Assembly: GCF_000702605.1 (NCBI RefSeq) | Contig: NZ_JNIR01000001.1 | Span: 1,292,501-1,356,500 of the forward strand | Direction: 5' to 3' | Source of the DNA: Exiguobacterium acetylicum DSM 20416 | Lineage (GTDB): Bacteria; Bacillota; Bacilli; Exiguobacteriales; Exiguobacteriaceae | DNA: 64,000 nt | Part shown: one piece after another, positions 45,213 to 53,061 of the stretch | Position numbering within the stretch: the stretch's first letter is position 1 | How the letters are laid out: each line of letters begins with the position of its first letter | Notes under the pieces: generated by a model | What the model was told of the DNA's origin: nothing | The model's database searches: none | The model's input: only the letters and a program-made list of their open reading frames with translations | Made by a program: the position numbers and the translations under genes

Positions 45213-45578
45213 ATGACACTTGAACAAACGATGCAACACCTTCAAGATGCTATGCTAAAAGGAGATTTATCACAAGTCTCGCATCTATTATCTCCCGAAT
45301 TTACGTTCATCGATGCATTAGGGCGGTCATTTGATGCCGAGACCTACCTCGATCATTACGTGGATCCTGCAAACATCCGCTGGTTATCCCGGACCGATGA
45401 TTTTTCATACATTGATCATTTCGAAGATACGGCAATCCAGTATAGTTTGACAGAAGACCGATTTGAATACGGGACAACTCAATACGTTGGTCGTTTCCGG
45501 ATCGTATCAATCTATCGTGCTACGTCAGATGGTTGGAAATGGCACTTTGGTCAATTGACATCTCTTGATCCGTCGTAA
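45213..45578 (+). CDS. NTF2/SnoaL-like (DUF4440) protein
   Basis: A 121-residue cystatin-like fold protein: LQDAMLKGDLSQVSHLLSPEFTFIDALG at the start, YVGRFRIVSIYRATSDGWKWHFGQLT at the end, as in NTF2-like proteins. Ligand unknown. Its stop codon lies in the loop of its own terminator. Confidence 0.75.
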   Translation: MTLEQTMQHLQDAMLKGDLSQVSHLLSPEFTFIDALGRSFDAETYLDHYVDPANIRWLSRTDDFSYIDHFEDTAIQYSLTEDRFEYGTTQYVGRFRIVSIYRATSDGWKWHFGQLTSLDPS

Positions 45579-45600
45579 CGGATTCAAGGGATGTTTTTGT
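45559..45600 (+). terminator. Terminator embracing the stop codon
   Basis: ACATC.CTTGATCCGT (45559-45573) pairs with ACGGATTCAAG.GATGT (45578-45594), loop CGTA, then TTTTTG. Confidence 0.75.
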
Positions 45601-45702
45601 TTTCATTTTCCATTCATCGTCAGTTGGAATTGCTTCTCATTTTTCATTCCGTTACACTTGAGTGGTACATATTTTCTGAAAATTCAAGAAGGAGTGTTCC
45701 TC

Positions 45703-46767
45703 ATGACGGTTTATAACTTCTCTGCCGGTCCAGCAGTCCTTCCTGCCCCGGTCCTATTGAAGGCTCAATCCGAGCTACTCGATTATGAAAATTCAGGACA
45801 ATCCGTTCTTGAAATGAGTCATCGTTCGCCAATCTTCGAATCGATTCGGGAGGCAGCTGAACAATCCTTACGGAGACTGATGTCGATTCCCGATTCGTAC
45901 TCCGTATTGTTTCTTCAAGGAGGAGCTACACTTCAGTTCGCGATGTTACCGCAAAATCTGGCAACGAAGACCGGACGGATTGATTTCATCGATACCGGCG
46001 GCTGGTCGACGAAGGCGATTGCAGATGCAAAACGGTACGCCACGGTCAACGTGCTCGCCTCTTCCGCTGATCACGGGTATCGCTTCATTCCAGAAGGTCC
46101 GTTCACGTCAACAGCCGACTATTTGCACATCACTTGGAACAATACCCTCGAAGGGACGACGTATCAGACACCGCCTCATGTCGATGTGCCACTCGTCGCT
46201 GATGTCTCGTCATCGATTTTGTCTGAACCATTGCCAATCGAGTCATTCGATGTGTTGTATGCTGGTGCTCAAAAAAACCTTGGTGTCGCCGGTTTAACGG
46301 TCGTCATCGTGAAGAACGAGTTGCTTGATCGTGTTCCTGACACGATCGGTGCCTACTTACGGTATGACATCCATGCAAAACAGCGATCTCTTTATAACAC
46401 GCCACCGACGTTTAGTCTTTATATGACGAAATTAGTGCTCGATTGGATTGAAGAGACGGGACTCGAGACGATCGCGGCACGAAACGTCTCACAAGCGCGC
46501 ATGTTATATGAAGCAATTGATCAATCCGATCTATTTCATAACCATGTAGCCGTCAAGGATCGAAGCCGGATGAACATTCCATTCTCGACTGGAAGCGAAT
46601 CGGAAGACGCTGCTTTCTTGAACTTCGCTGCGCGTCACGATTTGATCAATCTTGCCGGTCACCGCTCGATTGGTGGAATGCGCGCGAGTCTTTACAATGC
46701 GATGCCGACCGAAGGGGTTACAGCACTGCTTCATATCATGCACCGTTTTGAACAGGGGGAACGTTAA
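45703..46767 (+). CDS. serC: Phosphoserine aminotransferase
   Basis: A 354-residue class-V aminotransferase (PLP) that makes 3-phosphoserine. NFSAGPAVLPAPVL at the N-terminus is the family signature, the PLP lysine is in YAGAQKNLG (about 190), and HRSIGGMRASLYNA lies near the end. ATG at 45703 with AAGGAG 8 bases upstream. First gene of the serine operon serC-serA-DUF1015; the next start follows without a gap. Confidence 0.95.
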   Translation: MTVYNFSAGPAVLPAPVLLKAQSELLDYENSGQSVLEMSHRSPIFESIREAAEQSLRRLMSIPDSYSVLFLQGGATLQFAMLPQNLATKTGRIDFIDTGGWSTKAIADAKRYATVNVLASSADHGYRFIPEGPFTSTADYLHITWNNTLEGTTYQTPPHVDVPLVADVSSSILSEPLPIESFDVLYAGAQKNLGVAGLTVVIVKNELLDRVPDTIGAYLRYDIHAKQRSLYNTPPTFSLYMTKLVLDWIEETGLETIAARNVSQARMLYEAIDQSDLFHNHVAVKDRSRMNIPFSTGSESEDAAFLNFAARHDLINLAGHRSIGGMRASLYNAMPTEGVTALLHIMHRFEQGER

Positions 46768-47925
46768 ATGTATCAAGTCCAACTATGGAATGATCTATCA
46801 GACAAAGGATTAAAACGATTTACAGACGACTATCACGTCCAGCGGGAAACGGAGCAACCAGACGCCTTTCTCGTCCGCAGCAAGGATTTACATGACATGC
46901 GCTTTCCGGATAGTCTCAAAGCCGTCGCCCGAGCTGGCGTCGGTGTCAATACGATTCCACTCGATCAACTCGCGAACCGCGGGATTCCCGTCTTTTCGAC
47001 ACCAGGTGCCAATGCGAATGCCGTCAAGGAACTTGTCATCGGTAGTTTGTTCCTGACGGCGCGAAAACTCGTCCCGAGTCTGCTTTGGACGAACAACTTG
47101 CGCGGACCGGATATTCCGGAGCGGATCGAAGCGAACAAAAAACAATTCGTCGGAACGGAGTTACTCGGGAAACGAATCGGGATCGTTGGACTTGGGGCGA
47201 TCGGGGCAAACTTAGCCAACACCCTTCACGAGCTCGGCATGACCGTCACAGGCTATGATCCACATATGTCCGTTGAGTCCGCTTGGCGCGTCTCGAATCA
47301 GATTCAGCGGGCAACACAGCTCGAGGATCTCCTCGCGACAAGCGACTACATCACGTTGCATCTCCCGCTCGTTGATGCGACGACGGGTTTACTCGATGCG
47401 TCACTCTTTTCAAAAATGAAACACGGCGCGACCCTACTCAACTTCTCGCGTGGTGAACTCGTCGATGAACAAGCGCTAGCCGAAGTGCTCAGGTCCGGTC
47501 GCCTGGCGAATTATGTGACGGATTTCCCGAACGCCTTCATCTTGTCCCTCCCCCGGGTCATTGCTTTACCACATATCGGGGCATCAACAAGTGAAGCGGA
47601 GGAAAACTGTGCCATCATGGCGGTCGATCAACTGCGTCTGTTCCTTGAGGCAGGAAACATCCGCAATGCGGTCAATTTCCCAGCCGTCGAGTTACCGTTC
47701 ACTGGAAAACGACGAATTACGATTGCTCACCACAACATTCCGAACATGGTCGGTCAAATCGCCTCCGTGTTAGCGCAAGAGTCGATCAATATCGCGAATA
47801 TGATCAATGGTAGTAAAGATTCGATTGCCTATACAATCATCGATATCGATAACCATGCGGACGAATCGATCTCGCTCGACCGACTGAATCAGATTCCTGG
47901 CGTCTTGAAAACACGTCTACTTTAA
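46768..47925 (+). CDS. serA: D-3-phosphoglycerate dehydrogenase
   Basis: A 385-residue NAD-dependent dehydrogenase, first step of serine synthesis. RAGVGVNTIPLDQL, the Rossmann motif GIVGLGAIGANLANTL (about 137-152), SRGELVDEQAL, and the catalytic His in LPHIGASTSEAEEN (about 268). A C-terminal ACT domain (about 315-385; NMVGQIASVLAQESINIANM) suggests serine feedback. This is the short type without the intervening domain of B. subtilis SerA. Confidence 0.94.
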   Translation: MYQVQLWNDLSDKGLKRFTDDYHVQRETEQPDAFLVRSKDLHDMRFPDSLKAVARAGVGVNTIPLDQLANRGIPVFSTPGANANAVKELVIGSLFLTARKLVPSLLWTNNLRGPDIPERIEANKKQFVGTELLGKRIGIVGLGAIGANLANTLHELGMTVTGYDPHMSVESAWRVSNQIQRATQLEDLLATSDYITLHLPLVDATTGLLDASLFSKMKHGATLLNFSRGELVDEQALAEVLRSGRLANYVTDFPNAFILSLPRVIALPHIGASTSEAEENCAIMAVDQLRLFLEAGNIRNAVNFPAVELPFTGKRRITIAHHNIPNMVGQIASVLAQESINIANMINGSKDSIAYTIIDIDNHADESISLDRLNQIPGVLKTRLL

Positions 47926-47939
47926 AAGGAGTGAACCCC

Positions 47940-49142
47940 ATGCCAACTTTCGAACCTTTTGCGGCGTTACGACCGGACTCAAAATATGCGGCAGAATTTG
48001 CCGCCTTACCGTATGATGTTTATTCGCGCGAAGAAGCACGTTCTGAGATTCGACGTCATCCGCTGTCTTTTTTACGGATCGATAAAGCAGAAGCCACCCT
48101 TCCGTCATTGATCGCTGAAGATGACCCACGCGTTTATCAGCAAGCGGCGCTTGCCTTCGAAGAGAGTCAAACAAACGGTATCTTGCAACTCGATCCGGAC
48201 GAGACATATTACATTTATCAGTTGTCAGACGGGACACATACGCAATCCGGTTTCGTCGGATGTGTTGCCGTCAGCGATTACGAGACGAATCAAATTCGTA
48301 AACATGAATTCACACGTCCTGAAAAAGAACGTGACCGTGTTCGGCACGTCGAACAGTTACAAGCTCATACGGGACCGATTTTACTGGCGCATCAGACCGA
48401 TCCACAACTCGAAGCAATCGTCACAACGGTCACTGCCGGCGACCCTCTATATGATTTCACCGTCGATGGAGTGACGCACCGAATTTTTAAAATCGCCGAT
48501 CGTAATCACCTGTTGACGATCGGAAGCCAGTTCGCCCGTCACGATGCTCTCTATATCGCTGATGGTCATCATCGTGCGGCGGCGGCCGCCATCGCTGCCA
48601 GTCGGACGGACCAGGAGGAAGCCCAACGTTTTCTTGGTGTTTCCTTCCCGCAAGATCAATTACGAATCCTTGGCTACCACCGTGTCGTCGAAGATTTATA
48701 CGGTCAATCGGTCGTTGACTTCCTCGAGCGATTAGCCCATCGCTTTACGATTACAAAAGGACGCGCTGAACAAACGAAGTCTCACCAAATTGAGATGTAT
48801 CTCAACCGGCAATGGTATACCCTTTCGTACAAATCTGAACGAATCGGGACGAAAGCGAATCTCGACGTCTCGATTTTACAAGAAGAGTTGTTGACACCGT
48901 TACTCGGTATCGAAGATCCACGGACGGACGCACGGATCCAGTTCGTCGGTGGTCATAAGGGATATGCTGGTCTTGAGCAGATCGTGGACTCTGGGCATGC
49001 CGCTGTTGCTTTTCACTTGCATCCGACTTCGATCGAAGATTTAATGGCTGTGGCTGATGCCGGAGAAGTGATGCCACCGAAATCGACTTGGTTCGAACCG
49101 AAACTTCGGAGCGGTTTACTGATCCATCCGTTTGATTCGTAA
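47940..49142 (+). CDS. DUF1015 family protein
   Basis: A 400-residue protein of the DUF1015 family. FEPFAALRPDSKYAAEFAALPYDV at the start, the central KHEFTRPEKERDRVRHVEQL, and YIADGHHRAAAA in the middle are hallmarks. It is often next to serA/serC in Firmicutes, which suggests a role in serine metabolism, but no activity is established that I know of. ATG at 47940 with AAAGGAG 8 bases upstream. Third gene of the serine operon. Confidence 0.9.
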   Translation: MPTFEPFAALRPDSKYAAEFAALPYDVYSREEARSEIRRHPLSFLRIDKAEATLPSLIAEDDPRVYQQAALAFEESQTNGILQLDPDETYYIYQLSDGTHTQSGFVGCVAVSDYETNQIRKHEFTRPEKERDRVRHVEQLQAHTGPILLAHQTDPQLEAIVTTVTAGDPLYDFTVDGVTHRIFKIADRNHLLTIGSQFARHDALYIADGHHRAAAAAIAASRTDQEEAQRFLGVSFPQDQLRILGYHRVVEDLYGQSVVDFLERLAHRFTITKGRAEQTKSHQIEMYLNRQWYTLSYKSERIGTKANLDVSILQEELLTPLLGIEDPRTDARIQFVGGHKGYAGLEQIVDSGHAAVAFHLHPTSIEDLMAVADAGEVMPPKSTWFEPKLRSGLLIHPFDS

Positions 49143-49150
49143 TGCACACT

Positions 49151-49195
49151 AAAAAAGCAAGTCGCGGATGCGATATCCACGACTTGCTTTTTCTT
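49151..49195. terminator. Bidirectional terminator
   Basis: AAAAAAGCAAGTCG (49151-49164) / CGACTTGCTTTTT (49180-49192) between the serine operon and the GH13 gene. Confidence 0.88.
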
Positions 49196-50966
49196 ATACG
49201 TGTCGCAAAAGAAGAGCTGACACAGCTTCTACTTGAATAGTTTCCGATAACGTCGTTCCATCTAACAGACTTTCATACGTTCCTTCAAGCGAAAGAGATT
49301 GTACCTCTTCACTGACGTTGACGACGAGCAAGTAAACCTGTTCGCCCTGACGTCGCTCGACAATAAATGTCTGTCTTGTATCATCGATCCTTTGGAAATG
49401 ATACGTTCCGGCATTTGCTAAAACCGGATGCTGTTTTCGAAGGGCGATCAACTGCGCAACGTGATCGAACAACTCGAGGTTCTGCTTCGTCTCGTCCCAT
49501 TCCATACACGCACGGTTGGCCGGATCTTGCCCACCCTTCATTCCAATCTCATCACCATAATAGATGACGGGTGAACCTGGAAATGTCAACAGTGTAGTGA
49601 ACAGCAATTTCATTCGATCGATATTCCCTTTCGCACGCGTTAGAGCACGCGGCGTGTCATGCGAGTCAATCAAATTGAACATGACCTCGTTGACATTTTG
49701 GGAATGCCAGTTCAAATTCCGGCTGACTGCATGTGAGAAATCACGAACGCGCGTCTCGCCCGTCGCAAAACAAGTCAAAAAGCTCTCGGTCAAACCATAA
49801 TTCATGACGGCATCAAATTGATCGCCGAGGAGCCATGGTTGCGAATCCGTCCAGCACTCACCGACGATATAACATGTTCCGTTCGCAGCCCGGACTTCCT
49901 TGCGAAACTCACGCCAAAATGCATGATCGACTTCACTTGCGACATCCAGACGCCAGCCGTCGATTCCGAATTCCTCGACCCAGTAACGTCCGACGTGAAG
50001 CAAATAGTCTTTGACGTCCGGATGGGCAGTATTTAACTTCGGCATGTTTCGTTCAAAGGCAAACACTTCATAGTTCGGAATCGATGGATCGACTGGGAAG
50101 GAACCAATCGTAAACCAATTGGCGTATTTTGAATCTTTCCCCTTTTCTAAGACATCCTGAAAGGCGGGGTGCTCTTCACTAATATGGTTGAAGACGGCAT
50201 CGAGTAATACGCGGATACCGTTCTCATGTAGCACATCGATCATCTTGCGGAACGTTTTCTCATCACCAAATGCAGGATCAAGCTTCAGATAATCAAGCGT
50301 ATCGTATTTATGATTCGATGGTGCCTCAAAGACTGGGCAGAAGTAGACACCCGTGACGCCAAGACGTTGTAAATGATCGACGTGATCGATGACCCCTTGA
50401 AAATCTCCACCAAAGAAATTCTGAAAAGCAGGTGCTTCACTTCCCCACTCCTTCGTTCCCGCTGGATCATTCGCCGGGTCACCATTCGCGAATCGTTCCG
50501 GGAAAATTTGATACCAGACCGTATCCTTCACCCACTCCGGTGTATCAAAGACATCCGTTGCATGAACATATGGCACAGAAAAATAATAGCCCGGATGATC
50601 GAGTGGCGCTTCGTCATACCAGCCACGCTCGGTTAAAACGGCTGTCGTATCGCCATGAACCTCAAACCCATATCGTACCCGCTTCCGTTCTGGACGGATT
50701 GCAACGAACCAATAGTCATACGTTGCATCACTTCCATTGTGTTGCATCGGCGTCCGCTCTACTTTCCATGATTTTTCTTTCTCCGGATCAAAATTCCAAT
50801 CTCGGTCTTCTTCTTTTTCCGCTTCCCATTCGTACGGATCACCATATATCAATTCAACTTTTTCAATATCGTCTTTAGCCGTCATGAGTCGGACATGGAC
50901 CGTCTCTTGATCGTAAGCATAAACGAACGGTGATAATGCGCGATGAACTACCCCAGCCTGGTTCAA
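49194..50966 (-). CDS. Neopullulanase/cyclomaltodextrinase-type GH13 enzyme
   Basis: A 590-residue cytoplasmic alpha-glycosidase. An N-terminal beta domain (about 1-125; CBM34-like) precedes the (beta/alpha)8 barrel. Catalytic residues: nucleophile Asp in DGWRLDVASE (about 326), acid Glu in IVGECW (about 356), Asp in LIDSHDTPR (about 423). The pair VFNHI and FFGGDFQGV are also conserved. It would hydrolyse cyclodextrins, pullulan or maltooligosaccharides. TTG start with AGGGAG 11 bases upstream. No sugar transporter adjacent. Confidence 0.9.
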   Translation of the reverse strand: MNQAGVVHRALSPFVYAYDQETVHVRLMTAKDDIEKVELIYGDPYEWEAEKEEDRDWNFDPEKEKSWKVERTPMQHNGSDATYDYWFVAIRPERKRVRYGFEVHGDTTAVLTERGWYDEAPLDHPGYYFSVPYVHATDVFDTPEWVKDTVWYQIFPERFANGDPANDPAGTKEWGSEAPAFQNFFGGDFQGVIDHVDHLQRLGVTGVYFCPVFEAPSNHKYDTLDYLKLDPAFGDEKTFRKMIDVLHENGIRVLLDAVFNHISEEHPAFQDVLEKGKDSKYANWFTIGSFPVDPSIPNYEVFAFERNMPKLNTAHPDVKDYLLHVGRYWVEEFGIDGWRLDVASEVDHAFWREFRKEVRAANGTCYIVGECWTDSQPWLLGDQFDAVMNYGLTESFLTCFATGETRVRDFSHAVSRNLNWHSQNVNEVMFNLIDSHDTPRALTRAKGNIDRMKLLFTTLLTFPGSPVIYYGDEIGMKGGQDPANRACMEWDETKQNLELFDHVAQLIALRKQHPVLANAGTYHFQRIDDTRQTFIVERRQGEQVYLLVVNVSEEVQSLSLEGTYESLLDGTTLSETIQVEAVSALLLRHV

Positions 50967-51160
50967 ATTCTACCACTCTCCCTTAAATTGATATTTCTCT
51001 ATCGGTAAAGTTCCTTTCTTCCACATCGCTTAAACGTATTTAATAGAAATTCAACGGTTCCACCGACATTTTAGTTCAGTCTGTCAGGTAGTTTAAGGTA
51101 TACTGATAACGCATAGGAAATCACGGATTTCTGACATTACGGAAAGAGAGTGGATACGAA

Positions 51161-51874
51161 ATGGGTCGTAAATGGAATAACATCAAGGAAAAAAAAGCAT
51201 CAAAAGACAAAAATACGAGTCGGATTTACGCAAAGTTCGGTCGTGAGATTTATGTAGCGGCTAAACAAGGTGAACCCGATCCAGAATCAAACCAAGCATT
51301 AAAGGTCGTTCTCGAACGAGCGAAAACATACAACGTGCCACGTGCCATCGTCGATCGGGCGATTGAAAAAGCAAAAGGTGGAGCGGAAGAAAACTACGAC
51401 GTCTTGCGTTATGAAGGATTCGGTCCAAGCGGTTCAATGGTCATCGTCGAAACTTTGACGAACAACGTTAACCGGACGGCTTCTGACGTTCGTGCTGCAT
51501 TCGGAAAAAATGGCGGAAACATGGGCGTGAGCGGATCCGTCGCTTATATGTTCGATGCGACGGCAATCTTTGCGTTTGAAGGTAAAACTGCAGATGACGT
51601 TCTCGAATTGATGATGGAAGCGGATATTGATGTGCGCGATATCCTCGAAGAAGACGAATCTGTCATCATCTACGCTGAGCCGGAACAATTCCATGCTGTA
51701 CAAGAAGCGTTGAAAGCTGCAGGCATTACTGAGTTCTCACTTGCCGAACTGGTCATGCTCGCCCAAAACGAAGTCGCGTTGTCTGAAGACGACGTCGCAC
51801 AATTCGAGAAAATGATCGATGCACTGGAAGATCTTGAGGATGTGCAACAGGTCTACCATAACGTAGAACTATAA
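51161..51874 (+). CDS. yeeI: YebC/TACO1-family protein YeeI
   Basis: A 237-residue YebC-family protein, subgroup YeeN/YeeI (opening [20 protein letters not shown] rather than AGHSKW). [20 protein letters not shown] and [11 protein letters not shown]...[14 protein letters not shown] are conserved. Members were long called transcription regulators; recent work gives YebC-type proteins a role in ribosomal translation of proline-rich stretches. GAAAGAG RBS. Monocistronic. Confidence 0.93.
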   Translation: MGRKWNNIKEKKASKDKNTSRIYAKFGREIYVAAKQGEPDPESNQALKVVLERAKTYNVPRAIVDRAIEKAKGGAEENYDVLRYEGFGPSGSMVIVETLTNNVNRTASDVRAAFGKNGGNMGVSGSVAYMFDATAIFAFEGKTADDVLELMMEADIDVRDILEEDESVIIYAEPEQFHAVQEALKAAGITEFSLAELVMLAQNEVALSEDDVAQFEKMIDALEDLEDVQQVYHNVEL

Positions 51875-51925
51875 TTAAAAAGACAAGGGGATGGTCACGA
51901 CCATCCCCTTGTCTTTTTAATTATA
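51871..51925 (+). terminator. Very long perfect terminator of yeeI
   Basis: A nearly uninterrupted stem beginning ATAATTAAAAAGACAAGGGG (51871-51890) and its complement up to 51925, loop around TCACGA. The stop codon lies in the 5' arm. Confidence 0.92.
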
Positions 51926-52118
51926 GTTTCTGTATCGGTTAACGCCCGAAATCGGTCACGCACCGTCTGTTTTTATCATAAAGTATGAAACGCGTTTCAT
52001 AACAAGAACATAAAAAGATTCATTTGTGATGTTTATTTCTTGTATTTAATGGGAATAGTAATATTCGGAGTTGATTATAACTTATTTTGCTTTGAAGAAA
52101 TAAAAGGAGGAACGAACG

Positions 52119-52412
52119 ATGACATATTCTTTAATTGAAACATTCAAACACATCGTAAGCGAGGCAACTAGCTTTAAGCGCGTTGATTTCGGAGGTTACG
52201 ATATTTATATGCAGACAACAGATGGACGAACGATTACGGCACACATCCGCTATGATGGTGGTGGTACGGACTTCAATGAAGCTTATTTAATGCTTGAATC
52301 GAGTACCGGTCAACGTCGCACAGCGACCTTAACGCTTTATCAATTCGAACATCTCTCTTCTTATACTGCACACAGTGAACGGACACGTGCCCTAGTCACA
52401 ACAAGTGCTTAA
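52119..52412 (+). CDS. Hypothetical protein, 97 residues
   Basis: A small soluble protein: FGGYDIYMQTTDGRTITAHI and FNEAYLMLESSTGQRRTATL suggest a beta-sheet core with N- and C-terminal helices. AAGGAGG RBS and own terminator. I do not recognise the family. Confidence 0.65.
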   Translation: MTYSLIETFKHIVSEATSFKRVDFGGYDIYMQTTDGRTITAHIRYDGGGTDFNEAYLMLESSTGQRRTATLTLYQFEHLSSYTAHSERTRALVTTSA

Positions 52413-52420
52413 TGACCATA

Positions 52421-52457
52421 AAACACGCCTCTCATTCGAGAGACGTGCTTTTTTAAT
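52421..52457. terminator. Bidirectional terminator
   Basis: CACGCCTCTC (52424-52433) / GAGAGACGTG (52438-52447) with one mismatch, then T6. Confidence 0.8.
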
Positions 52458-52704
52458 TTTCTTCTCGCTCGAGGCGCTCGAGTTCTGCGTGTGTTTGTGG
52501 GAATCCATTCGCTTGCCAATCTGCCCGATGAATGGAATCCAGTTGTGTCAGTCCGACTTCAGCCGGATCGCGTTTCGCGTCGACACTTGGACGATGGTCA
52601 ATATCATCTGAAGTCGATTTTCGTTGTTGGTATTGTTGATAGGCGATTGTCGCAATCGCCGCTAGACCACCTAAAATGACACCTGTCTTGAATGTTGCTC
52701 GCAT
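52453..52704 (-). CDS. Small membrane-anchored hypothetical protein
   Basis: An 83-residue protein. One N-terminal hydrophobic segment (TGVILGGLAAIATIAY, about 7-22) then a charged tail with QANGFPQTHAELERLEREEN. GGGGGA RBS. Probably a bitopic inner-face protein. Unknown function. Confidence 0.65.
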   Translation of the reverse strand: MRATFKTGVILGGLAAIATIAYQQYQQRKSTSDDIDHRPSVDAKRDPAEVGLTQLDSIHRADWQANGFPQTHAELERLEREEN

Positions 52705-53061
52705 GAAAGTTCCCCCTCTATGGTCATTAGTTGTGCTCTAGGTAGATGTACCCGAGTTACTTGAATTTGAATCATTCTTCTCATGGATCCACGTGTTTTT
52801 TGAAAAAAATCAAAAAAATTTTCAGCCTATTTCTGCCGTGTTCCTACATATTTAATAATCAAGAGAAAAAATGGCTCTATCCTTTATGCTTCAACGCTTC
52901 ACGTCATGCAAGAAGGAAAAAAGTACGCTATACTTGATTCAGAAACATCTTCGACGAACAAAATGAATCGTGTCTTCTACTGGACAGTTCCGAGCTTCAA
53001 CAGCTTGCGTTCGCGTCCCTTTTTCATTTTTGGTCGTCGATGTCACAAAGGAGGGAATTTC
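52705..53061. other. Intergenic region of 357 bp upstream of mrpA, with promoter and leader
   Basis: Holds the divergent promoters of the 83-residue gene and the mrp operon. A -10 TATACT lies at 52929-52934, giving a leader of about 120 bases. In the leader GGAC (52982) can pair with GTCC (53015) around an inner stem CGAGCT/AGCTTG, followed by CTTTTTCATTTTT, which resembles a weak attenuator. An open frame runs through the leader into mrpA but has no RBS. Confidence 0.5.

Noticed and set aside
45579-45702. T-box leader for the serine operon
   Set aside because: Only about 120 bases, no T-box-like sequence and no antiterminator; the single hairpin there is the terminator of the previous gene.
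52906-53061. N-terminal extension of MrpA by 52 codons
   Set aside because: The frame is open but has no RBS; the GTG at 53062 has AAAGGAGG at 7 bases and gives the usual MrpA length of 801 residues.
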